A program made the position numbers and the translations under genes. From Ampullaceana balthica (Eukaryota > Mollusca > Gastropoda > Lymnaeidae), in the NCBI GenBank assembly GCA_944989445.1, contig CALYLW010000020.1, forward strand, positions 359,464 through 423,463: 64,000 nucleotides of DNA. Direction: 5' to 3'. Below are positions 11,501 through 23,500 of this stretch, one piece after another. Position 1 is the first letter of the stretch. Every line of letters begins with the position of its first letter. Under the pieces are notes generated by a model. It was not told the origin of the DNA, ran no database searches, and saw nothing but the letters and a program-made list of their open reading frames with translations.

Positions 11501-14500
11501 TAAATAAAATATTTTATATAACCATACACTGCTTATTTAAGAATTTCATTACAGTAGTAGAATTCATGACAAATAATATTGCCATTATATTTGAACGTTA
11601 ACAAAGACAATATTTATTTCTAGAACCAATTTACCTCAGAGAAAATAGATTCTTCTTTGTTACAGAATAATGATGTGAATTTAATTGCGTGTAACTGATA
11701 GCTAAATTGAGCTCAACTAAATTTATTTGCTTGAATTACACCCGATGAAATAGATCGTAGAGTATTATATTTCTCTCACAAATTTTTAAAAAATAATTAT
11801 TTACTTAATTATTCATTTTTACAAAATTTAATGTTTCTTTTAAAAAAATATGTATGTCAGTATGTAAATCAATTATTTATGGAAAAAACATACTTTTACT
11901 AACGTAATAAGTACATAAAAACTACAGCGCTACGTAATATTGGTCAGACCTATTCTTCTGTGTCTAGCAATCTACCCATCTAGCAAAGAAAACAGAGAAA
12001 TTAGAACAAATTCAGAAAAATGGCTGCAAGATTCATTACTGGTGAATATTCTCAACTGACAACAGTAACTCCATTAGTTAAATCCTATATAATAAAAGGC
12101 TAAGTTCTGTCCCGTCATCTATATCGATTGGTCTCTCAAACACACATGACTCCTACAGCCTACAGCCAATCATATCAAGTTTATGCGGACGTTCAAAACG
12201 AGTTATTTTTTTTGGTGCAGTATTTCTTCCAAGACTTTATTTTGAGTTATGCGCGTTGGGATTTATAGTCAAAAGCTCTGTTTTTACGAGTTATTTATTT
12301 TAACTATAATGAATAGTATTTTTGACTTGATGCACATGTATGCCGGTCGAGACGGCTGTTGGAGGGGAGTTACAACATGCCACCGAACGGTGGTGGAACG
12401 TCCTTGGGCGGGCTTGGTTGCTCGTTAATTAATAAATAAAAATTATTGTTCCATCGGCAAGAACAAACACATTCGTGTCCGTCTCTTCCGGTATTAAATA
12501 TGGGCGTGGACTGTGCTGCCTGAACTAGCCAGAAACCCAACAGACGATGAACATTTAAAAATCTAATTTAAAAAAATTTAAAACTAGACATAAACGATGG
12601 ATAAGGGTAGTACGAAATAGTTTTTATATAGAAGGAGAGTCTGCAATAGATACGAGAATTTCTTCAATTCTATATCAGAGTTAAATCAATTTTGCCCCTG
12701 GCCTTTGTGGGGCCCCCTGTGTTGTCTTTTCCTAATACATATTACAGTTGGGGGTAGTGGTCAGCCACCCGGGTTAAGAACCCTTTATATTAAGGAACTA
12801 TTAAAGAAACATTCCGAGTTTAGTTTGAAGGGGTCTGAATTATAAACAGCGCATCCAACATCCTGGATAGGAATTGACATGGTTTGTGGTTAGGGACTGG
12901 CGGAATAAGCTGTCGGTATTCAAGGGAAACAATCTAAGATCAAACTATAAAACAATGTTCATTTGTTTCTTTGGTCGTGTTTTACTTATGTACACCTATT
13001 CCAGTGTTATCATCCCTTTTTTTAAATATATATATTTTTTTAAAATTTAAATTCGATCAATTATGTAGTCGGTGAAATCGGCCATAAAGAGAACTTGACC
13101 AAGGTTTTAACAAAAATTCCATCCCAGACATTTCATACAAGGAGTTCTTGAATTATTGTTTCCTATATAAATGTCTATTTTAGAGTGGTGTTGGGGATTA
13201 AACAAAGTTTCTTTAAATACGCATGTGAAAAGTCATGGTCATCTTGTCCAGTAATTTTATGCTGTTTTTAATTTCAAAATTAGAAATTATCCCATGGGTA
13301 ATTAAACCCTCCATTAACGAGTTTAGTGAGAAAATTTGGTTTGAGAGTATCTAAAACACAAAGACCAAGTGGCGTCACTAGGGGGGGGCGAGGGGGGCGT
13401 ACCGCCCCGGGTGACACCCATCAGGGGGTGACACCCGAGCCTAAAATTTTACTGTGTCAGAAAAAAAGAAGACACATTTTTTCATCTTTAAAGAAATTAA
13501 GAAATAAAATGCAATACGTTCAAAGGCGAAAACTTTTATTAAACAAATATCAGTTAACTTGCAATAATGAAACAGTCCCAAACACACAAACAACATTAAA
13601 ACAAACTAGGAAAAAAAGAAAAGAAACAGTCGCAGCAGAGAGATCTTTAAAAAAGGCTGGACATGAAAGGGGCAGTGTCCTGTGTTTTAAAAGAAATAAA
13701 GCCATTTGGGCTTGGACACACCGACAGCATGGACGAATCTCACCTCACGACTCCCTCCACCACAGTGGTGTGGGGGGAATACGATTTACCCTAAAAAAAT
13801 AAAAAAATCAAAGGATGGGTTTTCTTTGTTGATCTTTTCTAGAGTAAAATTATTAATTCAATGTCTTTGAGTTAATATTTCGTTATATATATATTTATTA
13901 AAAGTGTGAAAGCATAGATATGCATGTTTATATACAGGTAGTCCTCCGGTTACGACGGTCCTATCCCGACTTACGCTGTCTTGTGCTTACGAACGAGCCC
14001 GCTTAAAAATATGTTACGCGTTATTCCGTATTTTTAAATATTTTTTCTTTAAACTTTTGTTTTTCATGGGGTAACGAATAGTTTTCTCTATTTCAAATCA
14101 AAAATTTATTGAAAAAGATGTATTAGTATTAATTCAACCTACAACTTTCGTTTGCGAATTTTTCTCATGGTGAAGTTTTCAATCAAGTCAGTAAAGCTAA
14201 GTAAGCTTACAAGTTCCTTTTCAATGCTCATTAGAGAGAGCATATTCAGTCTTTGTTGTCCCATGCACATTTTTATTCATTTTATATTCTTTTCAACTTT
14301 GAAAATGATCGCTCTCAGCTGCAGTTTGATGTCATCATTGAAAGATATATGGGAAGTGCGATGTGTACATCTGTAAAGGACTGTGTGAAATTTAGCTCAT
14401 TCAAAAGCAGCAAAAGTTTTAACTCTGTGCACGTGTTTTGAGTTTCGCATTGGGTTACTTCCTTTTCCTTACCCTGAGCCTGGGGCTGGACAATAATTTT

Positions 14501-17500
14501 TTTAAGAGTTCTGAAAATTGGACTAATTCTGAAGGTAAACAGTCTTCGAAATCGCTTGAATATTCTTCTATTAACTTGGCTCCTGCCCATCGGATGGCGA
14601 AATTGCTGAGCTCAGTTAGGTTTGTAAGAAAGCCAAATTTCTCATGGATGTCTTTATATGCGCCTAACCGATGTTGTAGGGCTTAAGAAAGTTTGTCAAT
14701 GATTACCAGAAATACCTCAATCTTGAATTTTTGTCTCGGGGAGAATGCTGTTTATGTGATGTCCCTTTAACAAACTGACGCTTTCTTTTTTTATCTTTTT
14801 TTTCTTTATTTAAAAAAATTATCATTGAATATTGTTTATACTCTTTTTTTACCATCACGGACTTGTCCTTTACTTTGTCTTCATAGGAATTAAATTAAGA
14901 ATGCTGTCTTTTAAAAAACGCAATTAGAGAAGTACTTTCTAAAATTGTTTCCCAAATTTCAAGTAAAATAGCGACTTCCTGTTGTTCAAGTTCCTTTAGA
15001 AATCCTTCTGCTTCAAGTCGACAGTCACGTGGTTGATTTTCGTTTGTTGCTAATTCTTCCAGTGCTGCGATACTCTCATGGTACGAGTTATTAACAGACC
15101 TTACATCATCATGTCAGGCTTACCATCTTGTGTCACACAAGGCTTTGTTAACATGTATCAATTTCATGTGTTTTTGAAGTAATTGTCAACGATGAGTAGT
15201 TGCAACAAGCCGGGTATAAAGATTTTGCAGAAGACAAAAAAATCTGACTGCAGCAGGACAACCTGCTGCACTTTTCCCAACCAAATTAATGGAATGAGCT
15301 GTGCACGGCATATAATGAGCAACATTGCACTTCTCATAAAGGATAGCATGGTTTCCGTTATACTTCCTACTCATATGTGCAGCATTGCCGTATGACTGTT
15401 CAAGGCATGTGCAGGGATTCATACAAACATTTGCCTGCATATTTATTATACACTGTAATTTATTATAAGTTTGGGGGGACCTTAAATTATTGGGGAGCCC
15501 TAGCTTTAGCCCATTCAACACCCCCCCCATTTAATCCACCATGGGGGGGGGGTGTTTAAATAAATGTGATGTCGCATAAAAAACGCACAACTTAAAATAA
15601 AAGTTCCACTTAAATATTTGATTAATTACCATTTATTTATTTGCGTTTTCTATGGCTTCACGCGTGTTACGATATTAGAGCGCAGACTTACCCTAAATAC
15701 ATATTGAAATGACAAAAATAATTTGCAACATGCTATTTTTATTGAGAAAATACGGCTTGGGGGGGTGGCAAAGCTTTGTGACGTCATATCGTAAAAGAGG
15801 GGGTGGGGGTCTAAGTTTTTGTGACAAAGTATGACCCTGGGGGAGGGTGGGGTAAAAATCGGCAACATCACGTGACGTCATTTATGGACGACCCCTTCAG
15901 TGGTGAAGGGGTGACACCATGAGCTACCGCCCCGGGTGACACCAACCCTAGTGACGCCTCTGCAAAGACCTATAATTAAATTATCACTAAAGCTGCAGCG
16001 CTACTCAGTAGCGGGGGTCGGTAGATAAAGAAGGTCAGGTCAAGAGACCTGAGATTTAACAGGTCGGGGGAGAAAGATTGAGTTCTCGAGATGAGGGACT
16101 TCTGGGGTTCAAGAATGTCAGGAGTCAAAGCAGGTTAGACGATTAAACATTGACAGAAGAGGTGAGCAGGGATTGTAAACACATCTCAAGCAGATCCATC
16201 AGAAACCAATCTCGGCAACGGTGTGACGTCAATGCCCTTGTCCAAAAAAATAAGAAAAAAATCCTCATTAAGATTTAACAACAAACGAAAGCCAAGGTAA
16301 CCGGTTACTTCTGTTGACTGTTAACCTTTAGATAGAATCACACTGGTGGATATTCCTGAGCAAAGTGAAGCTCGGATCGACACGTCTTACCCTTCAAGTG
16401 ACACGCCTCACTACTTCACGTCACACGCCTCACCACTTCAAGTCACACGCCTCACCACTTCACGTCACATGCCTCACCACTTCACGTCCCACGCCTCACC
16501 ACTTCAGGTCACACGCCTCACCAATTCACGTCACACGCCTCACCACTTCACGTCACACGCCTCACCACTTCACGTCACACGCCTCACCACTTCACGTCAC
16601 ACGCCTCACGACTTCACGTCACACGCCTCACCACTTCACGTGACACGCCACACCACTTCACGTGACACGCCACACCACTTCACGTGACACGCGACACCAC
16701 TTCACGTGACACGCCACACCACTTCACGTCACACGCCTCACCACTTCACGTCACACGCCTCACCACTTCACGTGACACGCCTCACCACTTCACGTCACAC
16801 GCCTCACCACTTCACGTGACACGCCCCACCACTTCACGTGACACGCCTCACCACTTCACGCGACACGCCTCACCACTTCACGCCACACGCCTCACCACTT
16901 CACGTGACACGCCACACCACTTCACGTGACACGCCTCACCACTTCACGTGACACGCCTCACCACTTCCCGCGACACACCTCACCACTTCACGTCACACAC
17001 CTAACCACTTCACGTGACACGCCACACCACTTCACGTGACACGCCTCACCACTTCACGTGACACGCCTCACCACTTCACGTGACATGCCTCACCACTTCA
17101 CGTGACACGCCTCACCACTTCACGTCACATGCCTCACCACTTCACGCGACACGACTGACCACTTCACATGACACGCTTCACCACCACCTGACGCGCCTCA
17201 CCACTTCACCTGACTCGCCTCACCGCTTCTCGTCACACACCTCACCACTTTACGTCAAACGCCTCACCACTTCACGCGACACGCCTCACCACTTCACGTC
17301 ACACGCCTCAACACTTCACGTCACACGCCTCACCACTTCACGTGACACGCCTCACCACTTCACGTGACACGCCACACCACTTCACGTGACACGCCACACC
17401 ACTTCACGTGACACGCCTCACCACTTCACGCGACACGCCTGACCACTTCACATGACACGCTTCACCACCACCTGACGCGCCTCACCACTTCACCTGACTC

Positions 17501-20500
17501 GCCTCACCGCTTCTCGTCACACACCTCACCACTTTACGTGACACGCCTCACCACTTCACGTCACACGCCTCACCACTTCACGCGACACGCCTGACCACTT
17601 CACATGACAAGCTTCACCACCACCTGACGCCCCTCACCACTTCACCTGACTCGCCTCACCGCTTCTCGTCACACACCTCACCACTTTACGTGACATGCCT
17701 CACCACTTCACGCGACACGCCTCACCACTTCACGTCACACGCCTCAACACTTCACGTCACACGCCTCACCACTTCACGTGACACGCCACACCACTTCACG
17801 TGACACGCCACAACACTTCACGTGACACGCCACACCACTTCACGTGACACGCCTCACCACTTCACGTGACACGCCACACCACTTCACATGACACGCTTCA
17901 CCACCACCTGACGCGCCTCACCACTTTACCTGACTCGCCTCACCGCTTCTCGTCACACACCTCACCACTTTACGTGACACGCCTCACCACTTCACGTCAC
18001 ACGCCTCACCACTTCACGCGACACGCCTGACCACTTCACATGACAAGCTTCACCACCACCTGACGCGCCTCACCACTTCACCTGACTCGCCTCACCGCTT
18101 CTCGTCACACACCTCACCACTTTACGTGACACGCCTCACCACTTCACGCAACACGCCTCACCACTTCACGTCACACGCCTCACCACTTCACGTCATATGC
18201 CTCACCACTTCACGTCACACGCCTCACCACTTCACGTCACACGCCTCACCACTTCACGCGACACGCCTGACCACTTCACATGACACGCTTCACCACCACC
18301 TGACGCGCCTCACCACTTCACCTGACTCGCCTCACCGCTTCTCGTCACACACCTCACCACTTCACGCGACACGCCTCACCACTTCACGTCACACGCCTCA
18401 CCACTTCACGTCACACGCCTCACCACTTCACGCGACACGCCTGACCACTTCACATGACACGCTTCACCACCACCTGACACGCCTCACCACTTCACCTGAC
18501 TCGCCTCACCGCTTCTCGTCACACACCTCAACTTTCCGTGATGCGTGCGTTAAGATTGAGCGAGGTTGCCTTACGTTACCTACTGCATTTTATGTTGTCA
18601 TTGTCAGACATAGTCAAACTTATTATCATATAACTGAACAAAAGGAAGCATTGCATGCATCGAAGAGGTGACTGGGGGCGGAATTATTTATCCCAGTTTT
18701 AAGCCTAAATATAAATTCATGTTCAATTTTAATTTTAAAGATTTTTATTACTTGAACTTGAACGGAACAAGGCAGTGGCCCTCCCCTACAAAAAAAAATA
18801 TATATATATGTACATAAATGATAAATACAGTGACCATTTCAACCTTATATAAAGTTAAACCGTATAGTTTTGGTTAATACAATATAACTATTATATAAAA
18901 GCAACGTTGCAACATTTTTGGCGAATCCTGTCTAATTGGCGTTATTTAACTTTCCAGATGTGACCACATAACTTTTTTTTATCCTAACACAGTCGACTAT
19001 AAAACGAAACAACAACGATGTGTCGGGTTTCTTTTTTTTTCTAAGGATGGCGAAAGGACCAAAGTTTATAAACAAAGCTGCCTCTACAAGTGCGACTGTG
19101 TACTCAATTATAGGTTTTTAGATAGACATTTTTTGTTAAATAGAGCCTCATTCGGTATTCTCCTCCAGTGGCGTAGCTAGGGGGCGGTGGGGGCGGTCCT
19201 CACCGGGTGTCACACATTTAGGGGACGGCATTTGCATTTGAAAAGTACAGCCATTTCGGACAACCGCCCTTTTTCTTTTAAAGGGGGGGGGGAAACCCGG
19301 GTGAAAATAAATATTCGTACTTTAACGTCGTAATTAACGGATTCTCACAACATTTTTTTTATTACATACTGTTGATGAGGCTCGTTAACCTTGGCTGGTA
19401 GTTCACCTAGGTCTTTCTAGGAGAAGGAAACTCTGGCTTTAAACACCCACTGCCTTGCGGCTACACTCGCTACCCGGGAAAGGCTAAGGGAGTCAACCCT
19501 GACAAAAAACAGGAACTGGAGCACCTACAGACGGCGTGTACATAAAAATTATGTACATTCCGGCAGCTCCTGCGACGCCAATGGTGCCAAGCGGCATCGA
19601 CGCAAGTCGTTCCCTTGGTCAACAATAGCGTACGGATACAGATGCTATATAGAGATAAACTAAAAATGCATTAATTTAATTACGGTAAATTCGATCGATC
19701 TGAAATTTTGATACAATGCATTGTCATCCAAGAACTATATGTAGTTACTATTTGAGATCTCTAGAACCATCAGAAGTAGTTTAATTGTACGTAGGAAAGT
19801 TTGAAATTTTGCCGACAGACAGGAACGAAAGCAAGTTAATAAAAACGTGGTAAAAAGAGAGACCAGATGGCTGAAAAATGTTAGTAAATGTTTCTACAAT
19901 GTGAATTCTTACGATTATTGTTAACTATTATGATTTGTGTAATCATTGGATATTTTATTAACGTTAATATATTCAAGGAATTATTGTATTAGAGATGACA
20001 TTATTTGATAACGCCTACAAACACATGAAAAGAGACGTGTGATAACGACGGACTTTCTTCCAAAGTCACACGACAACCTTTCTTCCAAAGTCACACGACA
20101 GTCTTTCTTCTAAAGTCACACGACGGCCCATCTTTCAAAGTCACACGACGGCCCATCTTCCAAAGTCACACGACAACCTTTCTTCCAAAGTCACACGACA
20201 GTCTTTCTTCTAAAGTCACACGACGGCCCATCTTCCAAAGTCACACGACGGCCCATCTTCCAAAGTCACACGACGGCCCATCTTCCAAAGTCACACGACG
20301 GCCCTTCCCCAAAAGTCACCCGACTGCCTTGCAAACTGAAGCGTAATAAAACAAACCCGTAAAATCAAAGTTTTTGACTATAAATCCCTTATATATGAGA
20401 CATAACTAACGGTATTGATTATGTTCAAACGCCACAAACATTTACAGTCTGAAACCGAAATTATCTCCCCTGGCTTTAAAACCGGGGGAAGGGGGAGGGG

Positions 20501-23500
20501 TGTGGACATGGACGGGTGGCGTCAACGCGTTAACTCAACTCCAGGTGATTTACCTGGTTTAAACATGAGATGTGTTCACCGGTGGCTGGCCTGAAGTCAA
20601 GTGACCCGCAAAATGTAAACGATAGCGACCGCTACATACAGTTTATATAGATAAACTAAACATGCATTAATTTAATTACGGTACGTTCGATCGATCTGAA
20701 ATTTTGATACGATGCATTGTTCGGTGACGCGGGTCCGTGTGCCAAATTTCAGCTTGATGGCTTCACGGGAAGTGGGTCATTTTCGACTTCTGTTTTTCCG
20801 CGGGCGGGCGGGCCCAAGACAGAGACCGTGGTGAAGTTAATATAAGGGATTTAAAAATCGCGTAGTGAGACCTTCTTGGTAGCGGCGTGTGTTATTTACG
20901 CCCGCTATGCCTTTGTTACTATTTATAGTTGGGCGCCTTTTCGTTTCTGGTTCCTTCGCCACGAGACAGGGGCGATGAGATAGTCCCCCATGAGATATGC
21001 TATCTCAGCAGCTCGTGGAAAGAGGCAGTATCTGGCTTGAACTTAGACCGAGAGAAGTTCCACAACTACATTCAAGTGGACTTATCGAGAGCAGAAAAAC
21101 TAATAAACAAACCCGCAAAAACAAAGTTTTTTACTATAAATCCCTTATATATGAAACATAACTAACAGTATTGGTTATTTTCAAACATTTACACACTGAC
21201 ACCGAGTGATGTCCCTTGTCTTTAATAAATGGGGGTGGGATGTGAGGGGGTGTCGGCACGACGGTCGGCGTCAACTCAAACTCACGTGGAAGTGGAAGAA
21301 AAAAACAATAAAACACAGTGAATTTGAATTACATACCTCATATAAGGATAAACTAAAAATGCATTAATTTAATTACGGTACGATCGATCGATCTGAAATT
21401 TTGATACGATGCATTGTTAGGTGAGACGGGCTGGTGTGCCAAATTTCAGCTCGATCGGATGACGGTAAGTGGGTTATTTTTGACTTATGTTTTTCCGCCC
21501 GCCCAGCCCATGAGATGATGAGATGATGAGATGATGAGACGGCCGCGAAGTTAATATAATGGATTTAAAAATTACATTAATTTTGGCTATGAAGGCTTTT
21601 CTCGTTATCAAGTGTAAACAATATTTACTGAAAGGTTATTCACGTCGAACATTTAAGATGAGAGTGTGTTGGCACGCACAAATGATACCATATGAATATT
21701 CCAGCTAACTTTAAAAGTGCCGAATATGATTTTACATTTAAAAGTACAGTAGCCATCGAGATTCTAACTACGAAAATTTAGATCTGTTCTATTCTTTTAT
21801 TTATACACGTTTAATAAAATTAAACATAAGAACCAGGTATTGGGGAAATCAGTAAATAAATTAATGCGATTTAATTCGAACTGTTTCAATTTCGTTGCTT
21901 CTGTATCATCAAATATCAGATTTCTTATAAAATAAGTTAAAAGTTTACTTTCTTCAGTTGTTTATGTCAGATAAAGAAGTTATCAACGCCTCGGTACTGT
22001 TGTTTTCATCAATTTAACAAGCTTAAGTAAAAAGCTGCCTCCTAAACAGTCTCTTCAGAGAGCATTAACGCTATAATTTTCTGCAGTATTTAAAATATTT
22101 TTTAACTTTATCATTTAACAATGAAAATTTGTCTTGCTAATTATTCATTTTCACAATATCCGTGCTGCCATTAGCTTTGGGTATTAACATATCGGAAGTA
22201 ATCAGCTCTCTCACAGGGACTTTAAAACCAGAACTGACAGCAGTGTCAAGCCGCTATGCACATAATCCACAACCAATCGATCTGTTTTCAGATTCTAAAC
22301 CTTACTGTGTCATTATGGCGTTCATGACTGCTGGGTCTACTTTATTGAACTAGCGCATCAAAATTTATGTCATTTTAAGCGTTAGTTTTATGTTACCTGG
22401 TTATCACCAAATGAAGACTACCTGGGGTGAAATGAGAAAACAGATCCTATGGCCTGATCTGATTGACGAAACGCTACTTGCCCATCTCACCTGTAAATTC
22501 CCACACGCCTCCCCATTACACCTGTAATTGCAGATGGCCTCCTCGTAACACCTTAACATGCTAACCAACTACCAATCACACCTGCAATTGCCGTGAGATC
22601 GTGCATCCATCACTTCGTTCGCTTTGTGTTTACTCACCTGGTTTATCAAAGTAACCTGAAGGATGAAAAGAAAAAAACATGAGGTAAATCATTAACTTGT
22701 TTCAAATAAATTTCTCCTGGAGTATATATTAAAAACTTTAACTAAATTTATGCTTTAAAAACAGGGGTCTCCAAACTACGGCCCGCGGGCCAGATGCGGC
22801 CCGTGAGGCCCTCTCATCCGGTCCCTGGAGACCTTTTAATCTTAAAAAAAAAGATACTATTGTTACCTATAGTTTACCACAAAACTGTTTCAGTCGGCCC
22901 CCAAACTGCTGTTTGACAGTTAATGCGGCCCTCCTACAGAAAAGTTTCGAGACCCCTGCTTTAAAATAACGATGCAGTGATGGGACGTTGAAATAATGTT
23001 AACAACCAGTTATTTTGCTAATTTAACACCGTTTGTTAGTTCGGGAGTTTTATTATTAAGATTTTTAATAAAGAAATCACAAAGCAAAACGCAAATTGCT
23101 GTCATGAGCAGTCTCAGCTGTTGTGTTGTTGTTGTTGTTGTTGTTGTTGGTTTGTTTGTTTGTTTGTTTGTTTGTTGTGTTGAATTAAAGCTTAATACAA
23201 ATTTGAATAGAACAAGTAATCTTGTCAAGGGAAGGGAATATTCTTCTTCTTCTTTTTTTTAAAGATTATTTGATGATTGAACACAATAATGCATTGAACA
23301 TTTGATTTGCTTCAGTCACTGGTCTGAGAACGAATAGTAATGTCACTTTGACAGACATGGCTTACGATAAATGTTCCCTCAAAGTTTCCTCGGTACGTGG
23401 GTAAAATGACAAAATTATGTTCAAAATTGCACAGCATCCATTTTTCTGTGCACAATTTTACACCCCAGAAAAAAAACGGATATTGTATTATTCTTATCAT

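Larger units (their letters stand above)
13359..15970 (-). mobile_element. hAT DNA transposon, 2.6 kb, with 8-bp TSD
   Basis: Element 13367-15962, flanked by CAAAGACC at 13359-13366 and 15963-15970. Ends AAGTGGCGTCACTAGGG and CCCTAGTGACGCCTCTG are inverted; the first base pair is likely a mutated CAG. Subterminal GTACCGCCCCGGGTGACACC and its inverse occur at both ends. The interior holds a degraded transposase on the minus strand, a pogo/Tigger-like end at 13935 and a nested short element at about 15541-15895. It sits in intron 5 of the K2P gene, transcribed in the same direction. Confidence 0.9.

Noticed and set aside
13326..13802. 158-codon plus ORF
   Set aside because: It crosses the hAT left end and G-runs, is antisense to the transposase relic and has no motif.
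16346..18671. ORFs with HTPHHFTSHASPL repeats
   Set aside because: By-products of the 22-nt array; a 22-nt unit changes frame each copy, and no unique domain is attached.
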